Positions 36,910 to 45,727 of a DNA stretch of 64,000 nt are shown here, in pieces (positions within the stretch are counted from its first letter, which is position 1; every line of letters begins with the position of its first letter). A model generated the notes under the pieces. That model did not search any database. It saw only the letters and a program-made list of their open reading frames with translations, and was not told the DNA's origin. The DNA lies in the NCBI RefSeq assembly GCF_007858435.1, contig NZ_VIGW01000003.1, positions 533,298 to 597,297 of the forward strand. Direction: 5' to 3'. A program made the position numbers and the translations under genes. Origin of the DNA: Tsukamurella asaccharolytica (GTDB lineage Bacteria; Actinomycetota; Actinomycetes; Mycobacteriales; Mycobacteriaceae).

Positions 36910-37179
36910 TTAGCGGCGCAGGCCGAGGCGCTCGATGAGCGCACGGTAGCGGTTGATGTCGACCGTGGCGACGTACTTCAGGAGGCGACGACGACGGCCG
37001 ACGAGCAGCAGCAGACCGCGGCGGCTGTGGTGATCGTGCTTGTGCTCCTTGAGGTGCTCGGTCAGGTCGGTGATGCGCTTGGTCAGCATCGCGACCTGCG
37101 CCTCGGGCGAACCCGTGTCGGTCTCGTGCAAGCCGTACTCGGCCAGGATGCTCTTCTTCTGCTCGGTGGTCAGCGCCAT
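36910..37179 (-). CDS. rpsO: 30S ribosomal protein S15
   Basis: An 89-residue protein with the complete S15 sequence pattern: [16 protein letters not shown], the conserved [30 protein letters not shown] and the C-terminal [12 protein letters not shown]. It binds the central domain of 16S rRNA early in 30S assembly. The ATG at 37179 is preceded by AAGGAG. It lies 89 bases downstream of ribF. In many bacteria S15 regulates its own mRNA leader; no clear leader structure was seen here. Confidence 0.98.
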   Translation of the reverse strand: MALTTEQKKSILAEYGLHETDTGSPEAQVAMLTKRITDLTEHLKEHKHDHHSRRGLLLLVGRRRRLLKYVATVDINRYRALIERLGLRR

Positions 37180-37268
37180 GCGAGGCTCCTTGTTCCAGTA
37201 TCGCGTCGTCAGAATTCCGTGCCGCCGCCGCGAACTGCAGCAGGCACAAGCGACCACGTTACCAGGGA

Positions 37269-38231
37269 TCAGGCTATTCCCAGAATCGCGCGGGTCCTGT
37301 CGACATCGCCGCCCATCGCCTCGAGCAGGGACTCGATGGAGTCGAACCGCGCCATGCCGCGCAGCCGGTCGACGAAGTCGACGGCCACGTGCTGGCCGTA
37401 CAGGTCGGCGGAGGTGTCCAGCACGAAGGCCTCGACGGTGCGCGTTCGTCCGGAGAACGTCGGGTTGCTGCCGACGGAGACGGCGGCCGGGTACCGCTCG
37501 CCCGGCGTCACCTGCCCCACCACCGGCCCCACGCCCAGCACGGTGAACCACGCGGCGTAGACACCGTCGGCGGGGATCGCCGCGAACATCGGTGGCGCGA
37601 CGTTCGCCGTCGGGAAGCCCAGCTCACGACCGCGTCCGTCACCGCGGACGACGACACCCTCGACGCGGTGCGGGCGCCCCAACGCCTCGGCGGCGGCCTT
37701 GACGTCGCCCGCGTCCACGCAGGAGCGGATGTACGTCGAGGAATAGGTCACCGAGTGTTCGGTGAGCAGCGGGACGGGGTCCACCGAGAAGCCGAACTTG
37801 TTGCCGAGCCGCCCGAGCATCTCGACGTTGCCGAGCGCCCGGTGCCCGAAGGTGAAGTTGTCGCCCACGACGACCGCGGCGGCGTGCAGCCGCTCCACCA
37901 ACACGGAGTGCACGAAGTCCTCGGCCGGCTGGGCCATGACGGTGGCGGTGAAGGGCATCACACAGAAGACGTCGATGCCGAGTTCCTCGGCGAGCTCGGC
38001 CCGCCGGGTCAGTGTGGTCAGTTGCGGCGGATGAGATCCGGGCCGCACCACCTCCGCGGGATGCGGATCGAACGTCATGAGGACCGCGGGGAGGCCACGT
38101 CGGCGGGCCTCCGCGGTCGCCCGTGCGATCAACTGGGCGTGTCCACGGTGTACACCGTCGAACACGCCGATCGTTACGACACAGCGTCCCCAGTCCGCGG
38201 GAACGTCATCGAGCCCTCGCCAGCGAAGCAC
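37269..38231 (-). CDS. ribF: Bifunctional riboflavin kinase/FAD synthetase
   Basis: A 320-residue enzyme that phosphorylates riboflavin to FMN and adenylates FMN to FAD. The N-terminal adenylyltransferase has [13 protein letters not shown] (HxGH-type) and [13 protein letters not shown]; the C-terminal kinase begins at [12 protein letters not shown] and contains NPTFSG. It starts at GTG (38231), 34 bases from the divergent metal regulator gene. The ribF-rpsO order matches mycobacteria. Confidence 0.96.
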   Translation of the reverse strand: MLRWRGLDDVPADWGRCVVTIGVFDGVHRGHAQLIARATAEARRRGLPAVLMTFDPHPAEVVRPGSHPPQLTTLTRRAELAEELGIDVFCVMPFTATVMAQPAEDFVHSVLVERLHAAAVVVGDNFTFGHRALGNVEMLGRLGNKFGFSVDPVPLLTEHSVTYSSTYIRSCVDAGDVKAAAEALGRPHRVEGVVVRGDGRGRELGFPTANVAPPMFAAIPADGVYAAWFTVLGVGPVVGQVTPGERYPAAVSVGSNPTFSGRTRTVEAFVLDTSADLYGQHVAVDFVDRLRGMARFDSIESLLEAMGGDVDRTRAILGIA

Positions 38232-38265
38232 GCACTCACCTTATCCGACGGCCTATGGTGGGTGC

Positions 38266-38973
38266 GTGCCCAAGCCTCCCCTGCCCGATTCGCCGCGCCC
38301 CGTCGGTGAACTGTCCGCGGTCACCCAGGACTACCTCAAGCAGATCTGGACCGCCCAGGAGTGGTCCGATGTGAAGGTCACCACCAAGTCGCTCGCCGAT
38401 GCGCTCGGCGTCTCCGCCTCCACCGCCTCCGAAGCCATCCGCAAACTCGCCGACCAGGGGCTGGTCGACCACGAGAAGTACGGGGCGGTCACACTCACGG
38501 ACGACGGCCGCGCCGTCGCGACGGCGATGGTGCGCCGGCACCGGCTCCTCGAGACCTTCCTGGTCTCGGAGCTCGGCTACGGCTGGGACGAGGTGCACGA
38601 CGAGGCGGAGGTCCTCGAACACGCCGTCTCCGAGCGCTTTCTCGCGCGCCTCGACGAGCGGCTCGGTCACCCCGACCGGGACCCGCACGGCGATCCGATA
38701 CCCCAGCCCGACGGCAGCGTGCCCACCCCCGACGCGTGCCTCCTCTCCGAGCTCGCAGCCGGTCAGTCGGGCACCGTCGCCCGGATCTCCGATTCCGACC
38801 CCGAGATGCTGCGCTACTTCCAGGAGGTCGGCATCGCGCCGGACGCGCGGATCGAGGTCGTGGAGCTGCGGAAGTTCCTCGGCACCATCGCGGTCACCGT
38901 CGACGGTCGTGCCGCGCTGGACCTGGGCGACGTGGCCGCGCACGCGATCTGGGTCAGGAGCGCAGATTCTTGA
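38266..38973 (+). CDS. mntR: DtxR/MntR-family metal-dependent repressor, probably Mn-responsive
   Basis: A 235-residue repressor. The winged HTH lies at about 20-75 (TTKSLADALGVSASTASEAIRKLADQ, split here by residue count), the dimerisation and metal domain at 75-150 (RRHRLLETFL, VHDEAEVLEH) and a C-terminal SH3/FeoA-like domain at 160-232. Where iron regulators have Met10 and Cys102, this protein has Asp (TQDYL, residue 22) and Glu (HDEAE), the MntR pattern. The M. tuberculosis gene beside ribF (Rv2788) is a manganese regulator. It starts at GTG 38266 and overlaps the convergent AlkD-like gene by 20 bases. Confidence 0.9.
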   Translation: MPKPPLPDSPRPVGELSAVTQDYLKQIWTAQEWSDVKVTTKSLADALGVSASTASEAIRKLADQGLVDHEKYGAVTLTDDGRAVATAMVRRHRLLETFLVSELGYGWDEVHDEAEVLEHAVSERFLARLDERLGHPDRDPHGDPIPQPDGSVPTPDACLLSELAAGQSGTVARISDSDPEMLRYFQEVGIAPDARIEVVELRKFLGTIAVTVDGRAALDLGDVAAHAIWVRSADS

Positions 38974-39628
38974 GCGCCTCGCGGCGGGACAGACCGCTGA
39001 GCTCGGCCTCGTGCGCGGTGACGTAGGCGCGGACCCACGCCGGATCGGTCTTGGCGTGCTCGCGCAGCGCCCAGCCGATCGCCTTGCGGAGGAAGAACTC
39101 CGCCTCGGGTAGGGCCGGCGCGATCGCATCCTCGAGGAGGTCGGTGTCGAGCCGGTCCCGCCGGCCGAGCTGCGCGAGGATCGCCAGCCGCCGCAGCCAC
39201 AGATCGTCGCCGCGGCTCCAGGCGCGGACGACGGCCGCGGTGTCCTCGGGGTGCGCGTCGAGCAGGGCGGCGATGTGCCGGGCGGTCTCGTCGACGTGGT
39301 CCCACCAGGCTCCGGTCACCGCGATGTGCTCGTGCAGCGGCAGCAGCGCGGGATCGCCCCGGCCCAACCGGTAGCGCAGCAGGTTCTGCGCGGCGTACCG
39401 CTCCTCGCGGTACTGCGCGCCGTCCCACAGCGCGAGCACGACGGCCCGCAGCTCGTCGAGGCCGGCGGGCGGGTGATCGCGCCGCGCGGCGGCGGTGATC
39501 GCGCGGACCTGCGGCGCCGGGACGCCGAGGAAGGGCATCGCGGACTTCATGTACGCCTGCATCTTCGGCGCGCGCTCGGCGTCCGCCGCCGCGCGCAGCT
39601 CGGCGCGGATCCGATCGACCAGTTTCAC
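38954..39628 (-). CDS. DNA alkylation repair protein (AlkD-like)
   Basis: A 224-residue all-helical HEAT-like repeat protein. Features typical of the family are an early PFLGVPAPQVRAI segment, REERYAAQNLLRYRLG, then WWDHVDETARHIAALL and AEFFLRKAIGWALREHAKTDP. AlkD glycosylases remove bulky N3- and N7-alkyl bases without flipping them. The Trp-Trp-Asp and Arg region expected for the active site is present. It starts at GTG and is convergent with mntR. Confidence 0.88.
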   Translation of the reverse strand: MKLVDRIRAELRAAADAERAPKMQAYMKSAMPFLGVPAPQVRAITAAARRDHPPAGLDELRAVVLALWDGAQYREERYAAQNLLRYRLGRGDPALLPLHEHIAVTGAWWDHVDETARHIAALLDAHPEDTAAVVRAWSRGDDLWLRRLAILAQLGRRDRLDTDLLEDAIAPALPEAEFFLRKAIGWALREHAKTDPAWVRAYVTAHEAELSGLSRREALKNLRS

Positions 39629-39661
39629 CTCGTCATCACGCGCGCGATGCTACGCGCGCCG

Positions 39662-40735
39662 TCACCGCACGCCCCCCGTGTTCGTGCCGCGCCACCGCAG
39701 CGGCGCCTCCTCGTACTCCTCCGCGATGTGCGCCGCCATCCCGACGGTCCGCCCGTACTGGAACAGCACCTCCGTCGCCCGGGCCGGGAGCCCCAGCGAG
39801 TGCGCGACCGCGGCGCCGGCGAGGTCGATGTTGACCGCCCGGCCGGTGCGCTCCGCGAGGTCGGCGACGGCCCGCAGCGCTGGCGCGTCGGGCCGGTCCG
39901 CGCGCATCAGGCCCAGCACGACGGTGGCCCGCGGGTCCTCACCGGTGTAGACGATGTGCCCGAAGCCCGCGAGGTGCCCGCCCCAGGCGGCGTCCGCGAT
40001 CGCCGCGTCCACATCGTCCCCGCCGAGGACCCGCCCGAGCATCGCGTACGCGGCCGCCGGGGCGCCGCCGTGCAGCACACCCGCCATCGCCCCGTACCCG
40101 GAGAGCAGCGCGTCGTAGAAGCCCGCCCGCGCGGAGGCGGCGACCCGCGCAGCCGTGGTCGACGCGGCCAGTCCGTTGTCGATGAGGCAGGTGGCGAGCG
40201 CATCGACCCAGGGGTGGTCGAGGCGGACCTCCGGAACGAGCTCGGCGAGGATCGGCAGCAGGCCCAGTGCGCGCTCGGCGATGTGGGACCGGTCCGCCCG
40301 CACCGGGTCCTGCGCGGCGAGCAGCGCGACGGCGAGCGGGATCCGGCGCTCGAGGGCCACCGTGCGCGCGAGTGCCAGGTCGACCGCGGGCGGTGGCGCG
40401 GACCCGTCCGTCTCCAGAACGAATCGGGCGGCCGCCGCGAAGTCCAGCTCGGCGCAGATCCGAGCGATGGGTCGCCCGCGCAGGTGCAGCGCGTCGCCCC
40501 GGAGCGCGGAGACCCGGGTGGTCACGGCGCGGAAGCGCAGCAGGCGGTCGGCCTCGCGCCGGCCGTCGTGCTTGACCGCGGCGAGCGAATCGATCTCGGT
40601 GCGGTCGAAGAGCGACTCCGCACGACCGGGCATGCGCCGCGAATGGAGCACTCCGCGGCTCACATACGAGTAGAGCGTGCCGCGTTTGACGCCGAGCCGC
40701 TCGGCGGCCTCCGAGGTCGTGATCCATCGGTCCAC
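39662..40735 (-). CDS. HTH-citrate synthase fusion, putative regulator
   Basis: A 357-residue fusion. Residues 1-50 are a MerR/excisionase-type HTH (ITTSEAAERLGVKRGTLYSYVSRGVLHSRR); residues about 70-355 have the citrate synthase fold (MAGVLHGGAPAAAYAML, GFGHIVYTGEDPRAT, VNIDLAGAAV). Against the neighbouring enzyme, the first catalytic His is replaced (DHGFNAS to DNGLAAS) and the C-terminal substrate arginine region is altered (RPSARY to RWRGTN), while GFGH and the Asp remain. This suggests a sensor that binds a CoA ester or oxaloacetate-like ligand rather than a full enzyme. It is divergent from the citrate synthase across palindromes. Confidence 0.85.
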   Translation of the reverse strand: MDRWITTSEAAERLGVKRGTLYSYVSRGVLHSRRMPGRAESLFDRTEIDSLAAVKHDGRREADRLLRFRAVTTRVSALRGDALHLRGRPIARICAELDFAAAARFVLETDGSAPPPAVDLALARTVALERRIPLAVALLAAQDPVRADRSHIAERALGLLPILAELVPEVRLDHPWVDALATCLIDNGLAASTTAARVAASARAGFYDALLSGYGAMAGVLHGGAPAAAYAMLGRVLGGDDVDAAIADAAWGGHLAGFGHIVYTGEDPRATVVLGLMRADRPDAPALRAVADLAERTGRAVNIDLAGAAVAHSLGLPARATEVLFQYGRTVGMAAHIAEEYEEAPLRWRGTNTGGVR

Positions 40736-40738
40736 GAA

Positions 40739-40770
40739 TTGATTGAATCAACATTGCGGGTATTGATCAA
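40739..40770. promoter_or_regulatory. Two TTGAT/ATCAA palindromes between citrate synthase genes
   Basis: TTGATT-G-AATCAA (40739-40751) and TTGATCAA (40763-40770) lie in the 53-base gap between the divergent genes. Their centres are about 21 bases apart, two helical turns, so dimers could bind the same face. This is the likely operator of the HTH-citrate synthase fusion. Confidence 0.7.
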
Positions 40771-40788
40771 CATCGCCACACTCGAGCC

Positions 40789-41901
40789 ATGACCACACCG
40801 CTCATCGCCCCAGCGGGGCTCAAGAACGTCATCGTGACCGACACGGAGATCGGCGATGTCCGCGGCGAGGAGGGCTACTTCCACTACCGCGGCCACGACG
40901 CCACGCGCCTCGCGGCCGAGGCCTCCTTCGAGGACGCCTGGCACCTCGTCCTGTTCGGCACCCTGCCCGGCCCGTCCGACGGTGCCGCCTTCGCACGCCG
41001 TGTCGGCGCCCTCCGGCCGCTCCCCGGCGAAGTGCTCGACCTGCTGCGAGCCACCGTCGGGCCCGAGACCGAGCCGATGCACGCGCTGCGCGTCGCGCTC
41101 GCGGCGCTCGGCCTCGGCGACCGGCCCCTGATGGATCTCCGCGAGGAGGAGCGGGTCGACGCCGCACTGCGGTACGCCGCGGTGACCCCCACGATCCTCG
41201 CGGCGGCGCACCGTCTGGCGCGGGGCGAAGCGCCGGTGGAGGCCGATCCGGGCGCCGGCCACGCCGCGGACTACCTGCGGATGGCCACCGGATCGGCGTC
41301 CGACGGGGACGCCGCGGCGCTACAGACCTACCTGGTCGCAACGATCGACCACGGCTTCAACGCCTCGACCTTCGCCGGCCGGGTGATCGCATCGACGGGA
41401 TCGGACATGGCCTCGTGCCTGCTCGGCGCGCTCGGCGCCTTCCTCGGCCCCCTGCACGGCGGCGCGCCGAGCCGGGCACTCGCGGCGCTCGACGAGATCG
41501 GCGACCCCGCGAACACTCGCGACTGGGTGCGCGGGAAGATCGCCCGCGACGAGAAGGTCATGGGCTTCGGGCACGCCGTGTACCGCACGCACGACCCGCG
41601 GTCCGAACTGCTCAAGGGCGTCGTGAGCCGCTTCGACACCCCGCTGGTACGCCAGGCCCGCGCCATCGAGGCGGAGATCGAGGCCGGGATCAACGAGCTC
41701 AAGCCCGGCCGGCAGCTGTATGCCAACGTCGAGTTCTACGCCGGCGTCCTGATGAGCGAGGTGGGCCTGCCGCCCTCGATGTTCACCCCCACCTTCGGCG
41801 TGGCTCGCGTCGTCGGCTGGACCGCCAACGTGCTCGAGCAGGTCCGGCAGGGCAAGATCATCCGCCCGTCAGCTCGCTACATCGGTGAACATTTGCAGTA
41901 G
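40789..41901 (+). CDS. Citrate synthase (CitA/2-methylcitrate synthase type)
   Basis: A 370-residue enzyme that condenses an acyl-CoA (acetyl- or propionyl-CoA) with oxaloacetate. The catalytic elements are visible: DHGFNASTFAGRV (first His), LGPLHGGAPSRA, GFGHAVYRTHDPR (second His) and the C-terminal RPSARYIG arginine. The usual NVDFY carries Glu here (NVEFY), as I recall for mycobacterial CitA. The length is typical of the short bacterial type. It is probably controlled by the divergent HTH fusion. Confidence 0.93.
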   Translation: MTTPLIAPAGLKNVIVTDTEIGDVRGEEGYFHYRGHDATRLAAEASFEDAWHLVLFGTLPGPSDGAAFARRVGALRPLPGEVLDLLRATVGPETEPMHALRVALAALGLGDRPLMDLREEERVDAALRYAAVTPTILAAAHRLARGEAPVEADPGAGHAADYLRMATGSASDGDAAALQTYLVATIDHGFNASTFAGRVIASTGSDMASCLLGALGAFLGPLHGGAPSRALAALDEIGDPANTRDWVRGKIARDEKVMGFGHAVYRTHDPRSELLKGVVSRFDTPLVRQARAIEAEIEAGINELKPGRQLYANVEFYAGVLMSEVGLPPSMFTPTFGVARVVGWTANVLEQVRQGKIIRPSARYIGEHLQ

Positions 41902-41911
41902 CATACCCGCC

Positions 41912-43039
41912 GTGACGTTCCCTTCTTATGCAGGCCGATACCGTATCGGCGGCCACATCGTCGACCTGCGCTCCCTGCGACTCGCCGACGCCGCGTCCTG
42001 GCGCAAGACGAATCTCGACCACGAGGAATGGCTGCGGCCGGCGTTCGGTGACCCGGGCACCGACTGGAACACCCGGCGCTCCACCGCAGCCTGGGCGGAG
42101 GAGTGGTGGGACGCTCGGAACGGGAAGGACGTCCTACTCTCCCGCGTTCTCACCGTCGACGACGGGGCCGAGCAGCGGGTGGTCGGCCAACAGTCGATGC
42201 GCGGTCCCGATCCGCGGACGGGCCACGCCGAGTCGCTCACCTGGGTCGCAGGCCTACCCGCCTCGAAGCCGGTCACCCTCTGGATGTCGGCGGTGAACCT
42301 CCTGGACACGTTCGTGCAGAATCCCCAGGTCTCGGCGTTGCTGGCGGTGCAACCGGTGGAGAATCGCGGCTCACTCATGCTGGCCAAGGCTCTCGGTTTC
42401 ACGTATCTGCAGACCGCGCGAGCACTCCGGGAGTACGCAGGCGAACCCACCGATCACACCGTGTACGTCATGCACAACACCCCCGAGTCGCGCCGCGGGC
42501 TGAAGGACGTCATCGCTTCGGTGACGCCCGAGGCGATGCCCGCCCGTCGCCTCCCACCGCCGCCCGCCCGTTCCGCGATCGACCTGGCGCGCATCTCGGT
42601 GCGGCGCGTACGCGCACGGCGCGGTGCGCGCGGCGCCACGTCCGTCAGAGCGTTCCCGGAGCGGGCGCGCACCGATGACGGAATCGATATCACCTTCGGA
42701 GCCGACCCCCACGGCCGCCATCCGGTGTCCGCCGACGGAGAATCGATCGGCGCCCTGCAGATACACATCGACGAAGGAAGTTCGACGACCACCATCATCG
42801 ACTGGCTGCACGCCGATACACCGGCGGCGATCGGGGCGGCGGCCGTCGTCACGGCGTGCCGCGCCGCCGCGGAGCTCCAGGCCACCCGGCGCCTCACGGT
42901 GGCACTCGCCGACCGGCACGACCGGGCCCGGGACGCCCTCGCCGCGATCGGTTTCTCCTCAGAGGGGCCGACCCTGCCGACGCTCGGGGATCTGGACATG
43001 CCGCGCGAATCGTGGACCCGGCTCCGGCCCGACGGGTAA
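41912..43039 (+). CDS. GNAT-like protein with two domains
   Basis: A 375-residue protein. The first 180 residues resemble RimJ/RimL-type acetyltransferases (VDLRSLRLADAASWR, a Trp-rich helix, QPVENRGSLMLAKALGF for the CoA site). After a basic linker (about 225-260), a second region (about 270-370) could be another GNAT domain (SIGALQIHI, ALADRHDRARDALAAIGF). The RLADAASW start is typical of protein N-acetyltransferases. The GTG at 41912 is chosen because it follows the citrate synthase stop; a GTG at 41885 overlaps it. Substrate unknown. Confidence 0.65.
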   Translation: MTFPSYAGRYRIGGHIVDLRSLRLADAASWRKTNLDHEEWLRPAFGDPGTDWNTRRSTAAWAEEWWDARNGKDVLLSRVLTVDDGAEQRVVGQQSMRGPDPRTGHAESLTWVAGLPASKPVTLWMSAVNLLDTFVQNPQVSALLAVQPVENRGSLMLAKALGFTYLQTARALREYAGEPTDHTVYVMHNTPESRRGLKDVIASVTPEAMPARRLPPPPARSAIDLARISVRRVRARRGARGATSVRAFPERARTDDGIDITFGADPHGRHPVSADGESIGALQIHIDEGSSTTTIIDWLHADTPAAIGAAAVVTACRAAAELQATRRLTVALADRHDRARDALAAIGFSSEGPTLPTLGDLDMPRESWTRLRPDG

Positions 43040-43044
43040 CGCGG

Positions 43045-43950
43045 TCAGGCGGAGGGGCGCACCACGAACACCGAGCTCGCCCGCTTCCCCGACTCCTGCA
43101 GCAGCGCGATGGCACGGCCGTCCGTGGTCACCGCGGCGTACACGCCGGGACGGCCGATCGGATCGAGCCACCGGCCCAGCGCGAGATCAACGGCCTGCTC
43201 CGCGGTGATCTCCCGGGTCGCGAAGCCCGCGGCGATCGCCTCATCGATGCCGTACGACAGCCTCGGCGCCTCGAAGAGTTCGTCGAGGGTGATCGCGTGC
43301 TCGAGACCGTAGGGCCCGACGCGGGTTCGGCGCAGCGCGGTCAGGTGGCCGCCCACCCCGAGCGCGGCGCCCAGGTCGCGGGCGAGCGCCCGGACGTACG
43401 TGCCGGAGGAGCACTCGACGGTCACGTCGACGTCGAGGAAGTCGCCATCGCGACGGAAGCCGTGCGCGGCGAACTCGCCGACAGTGACCGGCCGGGCCTT
43501 GAGCTGCACGTCCGCGCCCTCGCGGACGAGCTGATGCGCCCGCTTGCCGTCGACCTTGATCGCGCTCACGCTGCTCGGGACCTGCTCGATGTCGCCCGTC
43601 AGGGGCGCCATCGCGGCGCGCACCGCGTCCTCGTCCAGACCGGCGGCGGAGGCGCCACCCGTGACCTCGCCCTCGGCGTCGTCCGTCGACGTCGAGGCGC
43701 CGAGCCGGACCGTGGCGGTATAGGCCTTCGTCGTCAGCGCCAGATGGCCCAGGAGCTTCGTCGCGCGCTCGACGCCGATCACCAGAACGCCGGTCGCCAT
43801 CGGGTCCAGGGTGCCGGCGTGGCCGACCTTGCGAGTGCTCATGGCGCGCCGGCAACGCGCGACCACGTCGTGGCTGGTCAGGCCCGCGGCCTTGTCGACG
43901 ATGACGAGTCCCGCGCCGTCGGGTTCGAGGAACCCCCTGTCGGTGGTCAT
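43045..43950 (-). CDS. truB: tRNA pseudouridine-55 synthase
   Basis: A 301-residue enzyme that makes pseudouridine 55 in the T-loop of tRNAs. The catalytic motif is VGHAGTLDPMATGVLVIG (Asp nucleophile), preceded by GLVIVDKAAGLTSHDVV. Later family marks are PSSVSAIKVDGKRAHQL and YVRALARDLG, followed by a PUA-like C-terminal domain. It ends 5 bases from the convergent acetyltransferase-like gene and follows pptT in a leftward cluster as in mycobacteria. Confidence 0.97.
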   Translation of the reverse strand: MTTDRGFLEPDGAGLVIVDKAAGLTSHDVVARCRRAMSTRKVGHAGTLDPMATGVLVIGVERATKLLGHLALTTKAYTATVRLGASTSTDDAEGEVTGGASAAGLDEDAVRAAMAPLTGDIEQVPSSVSAIKVDGKRAHQLVREGADVQLKARPVTVGEFAAHGFRRDGDFLDVDVTVECSSGTYVRALARDLGAALGVGGHLTALRRTRVGPYGLEHAITLDELFEAPRLSYGIDEAIAAGFATREITAEQAVDLALGRWLDPIGRPGVYAAVTTDGRAIALLQESGKRASSVFVVRPSA

Positions 43951-43951
43951 C

Positions 43952-44623
43952 TCACACCACTGCGATCGCGGTCACGATAAGGCCATCGGTGATCCTCCAT
44001 CGGCCGTCGAAGGAGGACACGGGAGGGCCGCCGTCGATCGTGCGCCCGTCGATGAGGATCCGGGACCGGAACGTGCCCGCCGCCGCGTCGTCCGTGCGCT
44101 CGGTGAGATCGAACGTGATCTCCGCGTCCTCGAACCCCAGCCAACGCCCGGTGATCGGGTTCCACGCCTTGTACGTGGCCTCCTTCGCGCAGAACAGGAG
44201 CCGGTCCCAGTGCAGCCCGTCGTCGGGGCGCGCGGCGAGCACGTCCCGCTCGGATTCCACGGAGACCGTCGGCAGCACCTTGTCGGGCAGCGCGAGGTGC
44301 GGCTCGGCGTCGATACCGATGGTGCGCACCCCCATGCGGTAGCCCACCACCGCGCCGCGATAGCCCTCGCAGTGCGTGAGGGCGCCCACGACGTTGCGCG
44401 GCCAGTCCACGCCGCCGCGCTCGCCCTTGACGAGCACCGCATCGCCAATGCCCAACTCGCCCAGCGCCTCCCGGGCGAGATGGCGCACCGTCGTGTACTC
44501 GGCCTGACGTTTGGGCACGGCTTTCGCGATCTGCGCGGCCTCCCGGGGATGCAGGGGCGCGTCGACGTCGGCCTGCGCCTCCCGCGCGATCACGCCCCGC
44601 GGCAGCATCGACTGCAGAATCAC
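43952..44623 (-). CDS. pptT: 4'-phosphopantetheinyl transferase
   Basis: A 223-residue Sfp-type transferase that attaches phosphopantetheine from CoA to acyl carrier proteins, NRPS and PKS carrier domains; essential in mycobacteria for mycolic acids and siderophores. Motifs: LTHCEGYRGAVVG, RTIGIDAEPH (Mg-binding Asp and Glu) and FCAKEATYKAWNPITGR (Lys-Glu catalytic helix). It starts at GTG overlapping the pptH stop, so the transferase and its opposing hydrolase are translationally coupled. Confidence 0.95.
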   Translation of the reverse strand: MILQSMLPRGVIAREAQADVDAPLHPREAAQIAKAVPKRQAEYTTVRHLAREALGELGIGDAVLVKGERGGVDWPRNVVGALTHCEGYRGAVVGYRMGVRTIGIDAEPHLALPDKVLPTVSVESERDVLAARPDDGLHWDRLLFCAKEATYKAWNPITGRWLGFEDAEITFDLTERTDDAAAGTFRSRILIDGRTIDGGPPVSSFDGRWRITDGLIVTAIAVV

Positions 44624-45633
44624 TTCTCCCCCTCCTTCGCGCGCGCCGCCCGGCGCTCCGCGATCCGTTCCCGCGCAGCGACGCGGCGGTCGCTCAGGCG
44701 CTCCTGCGCCGCCGCGCGCTCAGCGGCGAACCTCTCCGGGTCGTCCCGGTACTCCGGGTCGATGTCGAAATGGACGCCGTAGTGGCCCAGCGACTTCTCC
44801 GTGTACTCGGGTGCGGGGAGGATCCGCCGCAGCAGCGGCTCGGGCAGTCCGCGCTTCTGCCACTCCCTCGGGTAGCCCACGGAGACCTCTTCGAATCGCA
44901 CGCCGTCGTACCACGTGGTGCGCGGGATGTGCAGATGCCCGTATACGACTGCCTCGGCGTCGTACCGCACATGCCAGTCCCGCGTCGAGGTGGTGCCGCA
45001 CCACAGGGCGAAATCCGGGTAGAACAGCACGTCGGTGGGCTCGCGCCGCAGTGGCCAATGGTTCACGAGCACGGTGCGCGTGCCGGTGGGCAGGGCCGCG
45101 AGCCGGCGCCGGGTGTACTCCAGCCTGGCCCGGCACCATGCGTCACGCGTGGCGTAGGGCTCGGGCGAGAGCAGGAACTCGTCGGTGGCGACGACGCTGT
45201 TCTCCTTCGCACGCGCGAGCGCCTGCAGCGCGGTCACGCCCTCGTCGCGGAAGCTGTAGTCGTAGAGCAGGAACATCGGAACGACGGTGACCGGACCCGA
45301 TTCCGGGTCGTCGAAGACCGGGAATGGGTCCTCCGGGGTCAGCACGCCGTGGTGCCGGCAGATCTCCACCAGGTGGTCGTACCGGGCCTCGCCGAAGACC
45401 TGCATCGGGTCCTTCGAGGTGGTGTAGAGCTCGTGGTTGCCCGGGACCCAGATCACCGTCGCGAACCGCGGCACGAGGGCCGCGAGCACCTCGTCGAGCT
45501 GGTCGGTGCGCTCACACAGGTCCCCCGCGAGAATCAGCCAGTCATCCGGCGAGGGCGGCCGCACCATGTCGACGATGCCCTCGTTACCGCGGTGCCCGAC
45601 GTGCAGGTCGCTGATCGCCCAGAGGTTCGACAC
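44620..45633 (-). CDS. pptH: Metallophosphoesterase, phosphopantetheinyl hydrolase PptH-like
   Basis: A 337-residue calcineurin-type phosphoesterase. Its metal motifs are AISDLHVGHRG, LILAGDLCERTD, VPGNHELY, VLVNHWPL and VVYGHLHIPR. In M. tuberculosis the gene coupled to pptT (Rv2795c) encodes a hydrolase that removes phosphopantetheine, opposing PptT. The same order and overlap are present here. The C-terminal 45 residues are charged and helical (ERAAAQERLSDRR). Confidence 0.92.
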   Translation of the reverse strand: MSNLWAISDLHVGHRGNEGIVDMVRPPSPDDWLILAGDLCERTDQLDEVLAALVPRFATVIWVPGNHELYTTSKDPMQVFGEARYDHLVEICRHHGVLTPEDPFPVFDDPESGPVTVVPMFLLYDYSFRDEGVTALQALARAKENSVVATDEFLLSPEPYATRDAWCRARLEYTRRRLAALPTGTRTVLVNHWPLRREPTDVLFYPDFALWCGTTSTRDWHVRYDAEAVVYGHLHIPRTTWYDGVRFEEVSVGYPREWQKRGLPEPLLRRILPAPEYTEKSLGHYGVHFDIDPEYRDDPERFAAERAAAQERLSDRRVAARERIAERRAARAKEGEK

Positions 45634-45727
45634 CCCTCCACGCTACCGGGCGGCGTCGCGGCGGGACCTGACGCGCCCCGGAAGGCGCTCCCCGCGGACC
45701 GTCCTCGGCGGCGGCGACGGCTCAGTA

